From positions 2,480,001 to 2,544,000 of the forward strand of contig OZ252103.1 in assembly GCA_965248395.1 (NCBI GenBank): 64,000 nt of DNA. The letters are read 5' to 3'. The first letter of the stretch is position 1. The number at the start of each line of letters is the position of its first letter. Both the position numbers and the translations under genes were made by a program. The notes beneath the pieces were generated by a model. That model ran no database searches, was not told where the DNA came from, and saw only the letters and a program-made list of their open reading frames with translations. Positions 42,728-50,509 of the stretch are shown here, one piece after another. The DNA is from JAAXHH01 sp965248395 (GTDB lineage: Bacteria; JAAXHH01).

Positions 42728-42729
42728 CC

Positions 42730-44160
42730 ATGTCCCGACCGCTTCACATTCATCTTGTCGCCATCTGCGGCACGGCCATGGGAGCGCTCGCGGTGATGCT
42801 CAAGGCCCAGGGACACCGGGTTACCGGAAGCGATGAAAACGTGTACCCTCCCATGAGCACGGTGCTGTCGGAGCAACAGATACCCGTGTCAAAAGGTTAC
42901 GACGCTTCCAACCTGGACCCCCTGCTGGATCTCGTGGTAATCGGGAACGCGGTTTCGCGCGGAAATCCCGAGGCCGAAACGGTCCTGGAAAGGAAGATCA
43001 GATACGCATCCATGCCCGAGACGCTCAAGTCCTTCTTCCTATGGGACCGTAAACCAATCGTGGTAGCGGGAACCCATGGTAAAACGACGACCACGGCCAT
43101 GCTGGCATGGGTGCTTACCGAGGCGGGCCTGGACCCCAGCTACATCATCGGCGGTGTTCCGATCGGCTGGAAGACCGGCGCGCGCCTCGGATCGGGCGAC
43201 CTGTTCATTCTGGAAGGGGATGAATACGACAGCGCCTTCTTCGACAAGCGGGCGAAGTTCCTGCATTACCTGCCGGACACGGTGATCATCAACAACATCG
43301 AATTCGATCACGCGGACATCTACGATTCCCTGGACGAGATCGTACTTTCATTCAGGCGACTCGTCAACGTCATACCGGCAAACGGGCTGCTGATCGGCTC
43401 CGCTGAAGACGAGCACGTTCGCGAGCTCGCGTCCCACGCCTTCTGCCCCGTCCATTCGATTGGAGAGACACCGGGGGCACGATGGTCCGCCGGTCAGATC
43501 ACCGTCACCCCGGCGGGTTCTTCATTCGATCTATTCGAGCTCGATACCCATCACGCACGACTTTCCATCCGTCAATACGGTGCGCATAACGTAAGGAACG
43601 CCCTCGCGGTCGTGGCCGCCGCACGTCACTACGGCGTAACCCTGCCGGACATTGCCCGGGGACTGGAGACTTTCCCCGGAGTGAAGCGCCGGCTGGAAAT
43701 ACGGGGCGTAGTGAACGGTATCACGGTTTACGACGACTTCGCTCACCACCCCACGGCCGTGGAGGCGACGCTGGGCGCCTTACGGAAAGCCGATCCCGAC
43801 CGGCGCATCTGGGCGGTTTTCGAACCCCGTACCGCCACGACCATACGCCGGATCTTCCAGGAGGCGTATTCCGCCGCATTCGACGAAGCAGACCGTGTAC
43901 TGATCGCGCCGGTCTACCTGCCCGAAAAAGCGCCCGATGGAAACCGGTTTTCAGTGGCGGAACTGGTGGACGAGCTGCGAGATCGTGGGCTCGCAGCGGA
44001 CGCCATGTCGACCGTGGACCAGATCGTTTCGCATCTGACGGATCAGGCGGCCCCGGGGGACCAGATCGTCTTCATGAGCAACGGCGGCTTCGGCGGTATC
44101 CACGAGAAGACGCTGAACAGGCTGGGCGGGCCAGGCGATCGCGGCAAAGTTGGATTCTAG
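42730..44160 (+). CDS. mpl: UDP-N-acetylmuramate:L-alanyl-gamma-D-glutamyl-meso-diaminopimelate ligase
   Basis: A 476-residue Mur-ligase family enzyme used in murein recycling: it joins recovered tripeptide to UDP-MurNAc. It starts with LHIHLVAICGTAMGALAVMLKAQGHRVTGSDENVYPPMST, typical of Mpl rather than MurC. It has the ATP site VAGTHGKTTTTAMLAWVL near 112, the lid FILEGDEYDSAFFDKRAKFLHY, NNIEFDHADIYDSLDEI near 190, and the Mpl-type C-terminus IWAVFEPRTATTIRRIFQEAY. Its presence implies meso-diaminopimelate peptidoglycan and a murein recycling pathway. It begins 2 bases after the TPR gene stop, so it belongs to the same operon as S41, DUF4175 and TPR genes. Confidence 0.95.
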   Translation: MSRPLHIHLVAICGTAMGALAVMLKAQGHRVTGSDENVYPPMSTVLSEQQIPVSKGYDASNLDPLLDLVVIGNAVSRGNPEAETVLERKIRYASMPETLKSFFLWDRKPIVVAGTHGKTTTTAMLAWVLTEAGLDPSYIIGGVPIGWKTGARLGSGDLFILEGDEYDSAFFDKRAKFLHYLPDTVIINNIEFDHADIYDSLDEIVLSFRRLVNVIPANGLLIGSAEDEHVRELASHAFCPVHSIGETPGARWSAGQITVTPAGSSFDLFELDTHHARLSIRQYGAHNVRNALAVVAAARHYGVTLPDIARGLETFPGVKRRLEIRGVVNGITVYDDFAHHPTAVEATLGALRKADPDRRIWAVFEPRTATTIRRIFQEAYSAAFDEADRVLIAPVYLPEKAPDGNRFSVAELVDELRDRGLAADAMSTVDQIVSHLTDQAAPGDQIVFMSNGGFGGIHEKTLNRLGGPGDRGKVGF

Positions 44161-44202
44161 CGCGATGGGCGTGCGAAACGGAGGAAGGGTCTAACAGGCC
44201 GA

Positions 44203-44222
44203 TCCACCGCGGCACGGGTGGA
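44203..44222. terminator. hairpin between the convergent mpl and GNAT genes
   Basis: TCCACC (44203-44208) and GGTGGA (44217-44222) form a 6-bp perfect inverted repeat across 8 bases, in the 136-bp space between two converging genes. No T-run follows on either strand, so rho-independent termination is uncertain. Confidence 0.25.
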
Positions 44223-44296
44223 GTCTGGTCAAAAAGTTCATGGTCAGGGTGGGAACTGCCTGTGTGGCCGTACAGCGCGCAGGACGAGCTTGGGAT

Positions 44297-45289
44297 CTAA
44301 CCACGCACGCGCTCGGAATACCTCGCGTATACCTCGACATCCATGACTTGACCTTGCGCGACCAGAAGCTTTCGCAGGGTCGCCTCCCACACGAATCCCG
44401 CTTCCTTCAGTGCATCGATTTTCGCCAAATCATCGGAAACCACGTGGCAGTGGACTTTACGGTCCGCCGGCAGGGAGAATGCCTGCACGAGACTCCGACC
44501 GCAGTCCGAACAGGCTGGGTGTACAAACAGATCGAATAAGTATACCCGGCCGCGCCAGCGGGAGTCCGGGACAAGGGTCGCGTAACCCGTGACGGCACCC
44601 CGGGTGTTGATCAGCAGATGAGCCTGGTGATTCGCGTCCCGCAGACTCCTCATCAAGCCGATGTATGCACCCTCGAACATGCGCGGACCCAGGTGTCCCA
44701 GCGCAATATTGCGGAGCGGTGGCAGATCGTCCTGGGCGCATAGTAGGTTTAGCGCGGGCCAGTTCGTCCAGTCGGCCGGGACGACGCGGGCTTCGGCCGG
44801 CCGGAACTGATCCGCCTCGTATCCCGCGTCTCCGGCGAATTTCATGTGTCCTGATTCAGGAAGCACACCCCGGAATCCAAAACTTAGGTACAGGTAGTAC
44901 GGATGGGTGTCGTAGCCCGTGGACAGGGTCAGGTACCGGCCGGACCGGTTGTTGAAATCGGCCATCTGCTCGGCCATGACCAACCGGGCGATGCCCTTGC
45001 GCCGGTGTTCCGGCACGGTATACACGTGACTCACAATCCCGGCGCCGCCGTGTTCGCTGACCATGATATTGCATACGGCGCGGTTTTCCACGAGACCGAG
45101 GTAAAATCTGGTTTCAAGGGATTCAACGCGGTCCGCGAACACCTGGTCGAGGTGCCACTGTTCGTTGTCATGCTTGTGAGAAAGTATCGGCCGGACCAGC
45201 GGTTGATGCTCCTCGTCCGGCGCATTGACGACGCCGATTACGAGGTTTTCGCCTGTACGGAGGGTTTTGGTAGCGATCTGCGTGTACAT
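44297..45289 (-). CDS. GNAT-fold acetyltransferase-like protein, two GNAT-like halves
   Basis: A 330-residue protein. The first half holds a clear acetyl-CoA site (VSHVYTVPEHRRKGIARLVMAEQM, the V-x-P...R-R-x-G-x-A/G pattern). It continues with LTLSTGYDTHPYYLYLSFGF. The second half repeats a GNAT-like strand-loop-helix (YLFDLFVHPACSDCGRSLVQAFSL) with a degenerate loop, so only the first half is likely catalytic. The substrate is unknown. I chose ATG 45289, as a longer upstream frame runs across the neighbouring membrane protein gene. No good ribosome site is seen. It follows a membrane protein gene with a 17-base gap, so three or more genes may be one unit. Confidence 0.75.
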   Translation of the reverse strand: MYTQIATKTLRTGENLVIGVVNAPDEEHQPLVRPILSHKHDNEQWHLDQVFADRVESLETRFYLGLVENRAVCNIMVSEHGGAGIVSHVYTVPEHRRKGIARLVMAEQMADFNNRSGRYLTLSTGYDTHPYYLYLSFGFRGVLPESGHMKFAGDAGYEADQFRPAEARVVPADWTNWPALNLLCAQDDLPPLRNIALGHLGPRMFEGAYIGLMRSLRDANHQAHLLINTRGAVTGYATLVPDSRWRGRVYLFDLFVHPACSDCGRSLVQAFSLPADRKVHCHVVSDDLAKIDALKEAGFVWEATLRKLLVAQGQVMDVEVYARYSERVRG

Positions 45290-45306
45290 CTTGAAGAAGA
45301 ATACAG

Positions 45307-45726
45307 CTATGCTTGCCGGCCACGACCGAGTACGGCGCCGACGACCATTCCTGTTAGCGCTACCTGGACCGTATCGATGATGACCTTGATGAGGGTTCCG
45401 GTGAAATCCAGCATGGTTGTCATACCAAACAAACTTAAACCCAGGTACAGGTATATGAGCACACCGAGGATCGCACTGGTTCTGAAGGATTTCAAGGCGC
45501 TGGTATGGCCTGTCCAGCAACCGAGCACTACGGTCAACAACGCGCCTATAGCCAATGAGCCCAGGACGACGGACAGAATGACCGGACTGTCCTTCATATA
45601 CTTATCGGGCGATGTCACCGAGAAACCGCTCATCAGGTCGCTGAACAGGATGCTGGTAACAAAACCGAGTATGTACACCGTGACGCCACCGGCGATCGTC
45701 GCCACGGCGAATCTTTGTGCAGTCAT
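45307..45726 (-). CDS. small four-helix membrane protein, unknown function (paralogue of 45817-46251)
   Basis: A 139-residue protein with four hydrophobic helices (about residues 8-28, 50-70, 82-102, 115-133). It is clearly related to the next gene upstream: both begin xRFxVATIAGxVxxxxxGFV and both carry VxGCWxG followed by RTxAxxGxL and a C-terminal VGVVLG-like helix. I do not recognise a named family. The ATG follows GGGAGG. It lies between its paralogue and the GNAT protein, all on the minus strand, suggesting joint function. A role in membrane stress or transport cannot be claimed. Confidence 0.7.
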   Translation of the reverse strand: MTAQRFAVATIAGGVTVYILGFVTSILFSDLMSGFSVTSPDKYMKDSPVILSVVLGSLAIGALLTVVLGCWTGHTSALKSFRTSAILGVLIYLYLGLSLFGMTTMLDFTGTLIKVIIDTVQVALTGMVVGAVLGRGRQA

Positions 45727-45816
45727 AGTTCCCTCCCGCCGGATACTTGTTTAGTCTCCGCCAGCAAACGTTTCTAGTCTCAGCCAACTTACGTTCTGGT
45801 AAGGTGTATCGAATGG

Positions 45817-46251
45817 TCAAACTTCGGCGGCCGACGATCTGTTCCAACCCAGTACGACTCCGATCACGGATCCCGCCAGTGAGATACGCGCCGTTGTCAG
45901 CACGACGTCCAGCAACGTAGCCTGGAGATTCATGTAGCTCACCGTGCCGTAGAACGTCAGGCTGATGATCAGACTCAGCAGAAGACCGAAGAGGGCACCA
46001 GTCCTTAATCCCGGTCCTGCGCCGGATACCCCTGCCCAGCAGCCGACTACCAGGCACAATAGCACCGCCAGAATCGATTCGCTCAGCACTATGAACAACA
46101 TTTCGGGTGGAGTCTTGGCCACCTCAGCCGCTCCCGGTTCCGCGTTCGCGGCGAAATAGCCAACAAATAACACCGCGTACAGGACGAAACCGACTACGAG
46201 CAGGACCACGGCGCCAGCGATCGTGGCGACCAGAAAGCGCGTTACACTCAT
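45817..46251 (-). CDS. small four-helix membrane protein, unknown function (paralogue of 45307-45726)
   Basis: A 144-residue protein with four hydrophobic helices and a short polar loop (AANAEPGAAEVAKTPPEM) between helices 1 and 2. The shared segments with the next gene (VATIAGAVVLLVVGFV, VVGCWAG, LRTGALFGLLLSL, SVIGVVLG) show a tandem duplication, followed by divergence. The ATG is preceded by CGGAG. The 90-base gap between the two copies shows nothing else of note. The family is unknown to me. Confidence 0.7.
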   Translation of the reverse strand: MSVTRFLVATIAGAVVLLVVGFVLYAVLFVGYFAANAEPGAAEVAKTPPEMLFIVLSESILAVLLCLVVGCWAGVSGAGPGLRTGALFGLLLSLIISLTFYGTVSYMNLQATLLDVVLTTARISLAGSVIGVVLGWNRSSAAEV

Positions 46252-46303
46252 TTTGACTCCGATTGAATGAGCTTTCTAAACAATACCGAGACCGTAATGG
46301 ATC

Positions 46304-47689
46304 TTAACTCTGCGCCAGGCCTCTGACCCTGTTGATGAGCGTATCGACCTGACTCGCCGTATCCATGACGTGCAGTGTGGCCCTTACACCGCTGAATCCA
46401 CCTGCGGCACCAACGGTCCGGATATAGATATTCGGGCTCCGGTACCACAGGCGCCCAACGATATCCGAAGGATTCTGGTCCTTGATGGAAAAGGAGACAA
46501 GAGCCATCGACATCCTGGGATCATCGGAAGAATAGACGGTGACCCCGTCGATCTCCTTCAGCCCCTGTCTCAGCCGCAGGGCCAGGTATCGGAGGCGGGC
46601 TTCAGTGGCCTCCCGGGTAAGATTGTTGTGGAAATCGAGCGCCGCGCCGATCGAAATGCGGTCCGAATAGCTCGTGGAACCCCGCTGTTCCAGTTTACGG
46701 GCACCCTCGATTGCCCGATCCGGATCCGGCGAACCCGTGTATACGAGCGGCTGCACCCTTTCCGCCGCATCGTTCCTGAGGAACAGGAACCCGGTGTGCT
46801 GGGCCGCCATCATGTACTTGTGGCCCGGTCCGGCATACATGTCGCATCCCAGTTCCTTCATGTCCAGTTTCATCATGCCTGGCGGCTGTGCGCCGTCGAT
46901 CAGCGTGATGATGCCCCTGGACCTCGCCATTTCGCAGATCTCCTTAACCGGCATGATGAATCCATCGGTATAGTTGATATGGCAGATTGTGAGGAACCGG
47001 GTTTTCGACGTGATGCCGGCTTCCACGGCATCTATGACCTTTTGCGGGTCTTCGATCATTCGAAAACTTGGATCCGAGATGTCCACCATCTTGAATTCCA
47101 GGCCGTCGCGTTTCGCGCGGAACGCCATCATGTTCTTTACCCAGCCGTAGTCATAGTTCGTCGTCAGGATCTCATCGCCCCGTTTAAGATCCAGCCCCAT
47201 GAATCCGAGTCCCATCCCATCGGTGGTACTGTTCGTAAAAGCGATTTCTTCGACCTCGGCCCCCACGAAATCGGCCATTTTCTGTCGAATGTCATCCATG
47301 CCGTCAAAAAAGTAGGTCGACCAGCACATGTTGGGATCCGAATTAACCGATTCCACGGCATCGATCTGCGCCTTGTGCACGCTCATCGGCGAAATACCGC
47401 GGGTACCCGAATTCATGTAGATGACGCCGTCACGAAGCATAAACTGGTCTGCCACGTTTCCCCAGTATGCCTCGTCATCGGGTGCGGCGCCGCCGGGCGG
47501 GATATCAGGGAGATCTGGTACAGGTGCTGCTGCTGCCTCGGGTACCGCGGACAGAACGGTCGAAGCGCCGGCCACGCCTGCCATGCCGGCCGCCATACTG
47601 CCGATGAATCTGCGCCGCGTTAGACGCTGGAACTTCTCGGGGTCCTGGATACGGGAATCGATATACTGCGATATGTCGTTGTCAGACAT
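46304..47689 (-). CDS. Tat-exported class V aminotransferase-fold PLP enzyme
   Basis: A 461-residue protein with a twin-arginine signal: LTRRRFIGSMAAGMAGVAGASTVLSAVPEAAAAP (about residues 23-56; TRRRFIG followed by a hydrophobic stretch and alanine-rich cleavage site). The mature part is a class V PLP enzyme of the isopenicillin N epimerase-like type: VIYMNSGTRGISPMSVHKAQIDAVES, TNSTTDGMGLGF, ILTTNYDYGW, LIDGAQPPGMMKLDM with the aspartate, and YAGPGHKYMMAAQHTGFLFL with the lysine. Tat export implies folding with PLP in the cytoplasm before transfer. The periplasmic substrate is unknown. A good promoter lies at 47759-47787. Related cytoplasmic enzymes are at 9985-12374. Confidence 0.88.
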   Translation of the reverse strand: MSDNDISQYIDSRIQDPEKFQRLTRRRFIGSMAAGMAGVAGASTVLSAVPEAAAAPVPDLPDIPPGGAAPDDEAYWGNVADQFMLRDGVIYMNSGTRGISPMSVHKAQIDAVESVNSDPNMCWSTYFFDGMDDIRQKMADFVGAEVEEIAFTNSTTDGMGLGFMGLDLKRGDEILTTNYDYGWVKNMMAFRAKRDGLEFKMVDISDPSFRMIEDPQKVIDAVEAGITSKTRFLTICHINYTDGFIMPVKEICEMARSRGIITLIDGAQPPGMMKLDMKELGCDMYAGPGHKYMMAAQHTGFLFLRNDAAERVQPLVYTGSPDPDRAIEGARKLEQRGSTSYSDRISIGAALDFHNNLTREATEARLRYLALRLRQGLKEIDGVTVYSSDDPRMSMALVSFSIKDQNPSDIVGRLWYRSPNIYIRTVGAAGGFSGVRATLHVMDTASQVDTLINRVRGLAQS

Positions 47690-47758
47690 GGCGTTAGCCT
47701 CCGTCGGGGTCAGGAAAACTTACAGGATTTATTGCTGGATTGGGATAAGTGAAAAAGG

Positions 47759-47787
47759 AGTATAACCCGGAACCACGATTAAGACAA
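47759..47787 (-). promoter_or_regulatory. promoter for the Tat-exported aminotransferase gene
   Basis: On the minus strand TTGTCT (47787-47782), 17 bases, TATACT (47764-47759), about 60 bases before the ATG at 47689. Confidence 0.55.
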
Positions 47788-47877
47788 GGTACTATTGATT
47801 CATTGAATTGAATCTGCAATTGAACAGCGTTAATTCTTTGAACGAGGCGCCCTGCAGCATCGCAGCTTCGCCATCCA

Positions 47878-48885
47878 TCACTCGTACCGGCCCAGATAGG
47901 CGCGGAGGCGCTGGACCTCTCCTTTCGCGGCGGGGTCCAATTCGATCTGGTGAAGCCTTGTGCGGACCACGTACAGGCTCATCTCGTCCGGATTTTCGTC
48001 CTGGTCGACGATTTCCTGCACCCTGGCCGGGAAGTAGCGTCCCCAGTCGGGGCGTCGCCCGTCGAGATCGGTAAAGCCATATTCTCTGGCGAGCGATCCG
48101 CTGGAGTACAATCCACCACTTTTGGTTGCAACGTTCGGATCGGCCGCCAGGGCTGCTACGCCACTACCCATGTAACACGGCGTCTCCGACTCCGCGAAAT
48201 AGGGATCCTCTGCAATTGCATCGCGCCAATTCGCTTCCGTGACCCCGAAACCGTCCAGCATCGCTTCGGACCGGAGAAATCCGGGGGTAACCGTCAGCGC
48301 AGTGATATTGTGTTCGTGGAGATCGACCGCCATCGCATATCCCAGACGGATCGTGGAGATCTTGGTGAGATCGTAGAACAGGTTCATTCGATACCCCATC
48401 GTATCTCCATCCGTTACTTCCACGATAAGTCCCGAATTTCGTTTGATCATCAGCGGCGCGCCAAGGCGGCTTGTAATGATATGCGTGTGAACGGCCCGCT
48501 CGAGCATCTGCAGTCCCCTGGCGGTGGTCAGTTCCCAGAAGGGCGTTCCCCATTCGGTGAGGTCGTCCCCTCCCCAGATGTCGTTCACCAGGATATCCAG
48601 CCGGTCCTGCTCTTCCCGGATGCGTGCGAAGAGGCGTTCCACCTCGGATTCCACCGTGTGGTCCGTCCGGACGGCGATGCCGCGTCCGCCTTCGGCCGTG
48701 ACCATTTCGGCGGTCTCTTCGATCGTTTCGGGTCTGCCCAGTGTAGCGGGTTGCCCGCGCACGCTGCGGCCGGTACAGTAGACCGTGGCGCCCGCCGCGC
48801 CCAGCATGCGGGCGATACCGCGTCCCGTGCCTCGCGTCGCACCTGTCACCAGGGCCACCTGGTTGAGGAGAGGGAGATCCGGCAT
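47878..48885 (-). CDS. short-chain dehydrogenase/reductase family oxidoreductase
   Basis: A 335-residue NAD(P)-dependent SDR. It starts LLNQVALVTGATRGTGRGIARMLGAAGATVYCTGRS (cofactor motif TGxxxGxG near residue 13). The active-site strand reads GLIVEVTDGD where the usual serine is replaced by Thr/Asp, and the catalytic Tyr-Lys pair is present in YDLTKIS (YxxxK). The C-terminal tail of about 90 residues is longer than the usual 250-residue SDR and contains an extra helical part (QEIVDQDENPDEMSLYVVRT). I chose ATG 48885; longer starts add unconserved residues. It is behind a promoter at 48963-48991. The substrate is unknown. Confidence 0.85.
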   Translation of the reverse strand: MPDLPLLNQVALVTGATRGTGRGIARMLGAAGATVYCTGRSVRGQPATLGRPETIEETAEMVTAEGGRGIAVRTDHTVESEVERLFARIREEQDRLDILVNDIWGGDDLTEWGTPFWELTTARGLQMLERAVHTHIITSRLGAPLMIKRNSGLIVEVTDGDTMGYRMNLFYDLTKISTIRLGYAMAVDLHEHNITALTVTPGFLRSEAMLDGFGVTEANWRDAIAEDPYFAESETPCYMGSGVAALAADPNVATKSGGLYSSGSLAREYGFTDLDGRRPDWGRYFPARVQEIVDQDENPDEMSLYVVRTRLHQIELDPAAKGEVQRLRAYLGRYE

Positions 48886-48962
48886 CCTCTTCCATCCTTT
48901 CATGTGGGAATAAGCAGCATTCATAGTAAGCGTTTCTATGTACAGAATGTTACCCGCCCCTG

Positions 48963-48991
48963 AATTTACCTGGCTATTCATGACGAGTCAA
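48963..48991 (-). promoter_or_regulatory. promoter for the SDR gene
   Basis: On the minus strand TTGACT (48991-48986), 17 bases, TAAATT (48968-48963). The leader before the ATG at 48885 is about 70 bases. On the plus strand the same region holds a weaker TTGTCA (49020-49025) upstream of the unknown gene at 49125. Confidence 0.5.
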
Positions 48992-49124
48992 TTCGATACC
49001 AGACCCCTTCGGATAGCGGTTGTCATCCCCTTCCGGAGCCATTATGTAATAGGACCGTGGGAAGCACGGTGTTCCGCCTCGTAGAAACCATTCTACAAAG
49101 CGACCAAGGCATAAAGAGGATTTC

Positions 49125-49583
49125 ATGGCCATTATTCCGGTAGATTACAACAATCCGCGATACAGCGCCAAGGCCCTGCACCGGTTTACGCTGGAGGCAG
49201 GCATGATCTGCCTGTACTGCAGCACGCCCATGAGTCCCCTTCGTTTCGATCAGCCCCAGCCCGTCGTCGAAGCATTGAACAACCCGCCGGTGAGTTTCGG
49301 GTTTCCCGCGACCCGGGGCGAACTACCGGTTCTGATTGACATGGGCACACACCTGGACCTGCCCGACATCCAGCGCAGGATCGCGGAGATCAGCGTACTG
49401 GCGTTGATCAAGGGACTGGCCTACCAGGTCGCCTCCGCCATGCTGACCTGGGTCGTGGACGCGCAATCGCCGATTGAAATCGCCTATCCAGGGGCCACCA
49501 GCAGCCTCACCGCCATCGTCGTGGACCCCGCTTTCATCGGTAGTCCAGGCGAATACACTCGAACGGTCACAGCACTACGGTAG
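49125..49583 (+). CDS. unknown 152-residue protein
   Basis: I do not recognise this protein. Seen: MAIIPVDYNNPRYSAKALHR, a CLYCSTPMSP segment with two cysteines near residues 29-32 that might bind metal, a Pro-rich stretch, a helical part (IQRRIAEISVLALIKGLAYQVASAMLTWVV) and a short C-terminus. No signal peptide or clear membrane helix. The ATG follows AAAGAGG, and the codon use resembles its neighbours. The next reading frame, a 55-residue gene 12 bases downstream, is in the same frame after the TAG stop, and a NUDIX gene follows. The three probably form one operon. Function unknown. Confidence 0.55.
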   Translation: MAIIPVDYNNPRYSAKALHRFTLEAGMICLYCSTPMSPLRFDQPQPVVEALNNPPVSFGFPATRGELPVLIDMGTHLDLPDIQRRIAEISVLALIKGLAYQVASAMLTWVVDAQSPIEIAYPGATSSLTAIVVDPAFIGSPGEYTRTVTALR

Positions 49584-49595
49584 AACATACACGCC

Positions 49596-49763
49596 ATGGA
49601 TCCTCTACCAAGATTGGACCGCACCCTGCTCCCCGGGGAACTGGAGGTCGAACGGGAAGCCGATTTCAGCCTCAACGGTATCCCGCTTGACGATTCGCAT
49701 ATTCAGTCACTCCGTGTACTGGGGAATGAATTGAATGTACCGTGCTACTGGGAATCAACATGA
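49596..49763 (+). CDS. possible small protein of 55 residues, coupled to the NUDIX gene
   Basis: A short open frame from ATG 49596 (MDPLPRLDRT...) to TGA 49761-49763. Its stop overlaps the ATG of the NUDIX gene (ATGA, 49760-49763), which supports a real, translationally coupled gene. It is acidic, hydrophilic and without cysteine-rich or membrane features, apart from one Cys near the end (VPCYW). It is in the same frame as the 152-residue gene just upstream, separated only by TAG and three codons. A single split gene (about 212 codons, nonsense mutation) is an alternative. No family recognised; no good ribosome site. Confidence 0.4.
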   Translation: MDPLPRLDRTLLPGELEVEREADFSLNGIPLDDSHIQSLRVLGNELNVPCYWEST

Positions 49764-50386
49764 TGAGACAGGGAACCGGGGAAGGAGCGGGTTCGCCGAA
49801 CCGAAGGAATCTACTACAGGTGCTGGACCACTACCTCTCGCGCTATCCGGATGAACAGGACACGGTGGAGCGGATACGCATCCTGGTCGCCGGCCATTCC
49901 GACTGTTTTGAAAGAACGTGCATGCCCGGCCACATTACCGGTTCGGCCTGGATCGTCTCGCCCGATCGTTCAAAGTACCTGATGACCCGGCATCGGATCT
50001 TCAATCGCTGGTTGCAGTTGGGCGGCCATGCCGATGGCTGCCCCCTGCCTCACCTCGTCGCCCTGCGTGAGGCTGAAGAGGAATCCGGGCTTGCCGGATT
50101 CGGCCTGCACCGGGAGCCGGAAGGATTCGTCCCCCTGGACGTGGACATCCACGCGATCGCCGCCCGGGCCGGGGTGGCCGCCCATCACCACTATGACCTC
50201 CGTTACCTCCTGATCGCTGACGCTGAGCAACCGTTGAAAATAAGCGATGAATCCCACGACCTGGGATGGTTTGATTCAAGCGAACTGGTGAAAGTCACCC
50301 TCGAGGAAAGCGTGCTGCGCATGATGCGCAAAGGCGATGCTGCCTTGGCAAGCGGCGAAGGAGACATCGAATTCAACGTCTCCTGA
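49760..50386 (+). CDS. NUDIX hydrolase
   Basis: A 208-residue protein with a NUDIX box variant: GGHADGCPLPHLVALREAEEESGL near residues 95-118. The REAEEESG part is complete, while the first glutamate of the canonical box is replaced by proline. Other NUDIX proteins with a GGHADG opening show the same variant. N-terminal segments (LLQVLDHYLSRYPDEQDTVERIRILV; ITGSAWIVSPDRSKYLMTRHR) fit a NUDIX fold with a small helical extension. Members hydrolyse nucleoside diphosphates linked to other groups. I chose ATG 49760, whose overlap with the stop of the 55-residue frame indicates coupling; a GTG at 49742 is less likely. The exact substrate is unknown. Confidence 0.85.
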   Translation: MMRQGTGEGAGSPNRRNLLQVLDHYLSRYPDEQDTVERIRILVAGHSDCFERTCMPGHITGSAWIVSPDRSKYLMTRHRIFNRWLQLGGHADGCPLPHLVALREAEEESGLAGFGLHREPEGFVPLDVDIHAIAARAGVAAHHHYDLRYLLIADAEQPLKISDESHDLGWFDSSELVKVTLEESVLRMMRKGDAALASGEGDIEFNVS

Positions 50387-50394
50387 CGATTCGC

Positions 50395-50423
50395 TTGCAC
50401 GTGGGTGTTACGCTTCGTATATT
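50395..50423 (+). promoter_or_regulatory. promoter for the sugar isomerase-PhyH genes
   Basis: TTGCAC (50395-50400), 17 bases, TATATT (50418-50423), about 85 bases before the ATG at 50510. It is the only strong promoter between the NUDIX gene and the sugar isomerase. Confidence 0.5.
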
Positions 50424-50509
50424 CATCCCGATTTTCAAAAACAATCATAGAATACCTGCGGCGAACAGCCCATGGGCTGTCTGAAACATATAGAAAGAGG
50501 TACCGTAAC

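Noticed and set aside
49474..49734. 86-residue plus-strand frame across the unknown gene and the 55-residue frame
   Set aside because: It overlaps both in another frame, is Pro/Ser-rich without pattern, and does not connect to the NUDIX start.
50482..50509. TGAAAC-N16-CGTAAC on the plus strand, a sigma-W-like match
   Set aside because: The -10 part ends directly at the ATG at 50510, so transcription would begin inside the gene; it overlaps the ribosome site. A chance match is more likely.
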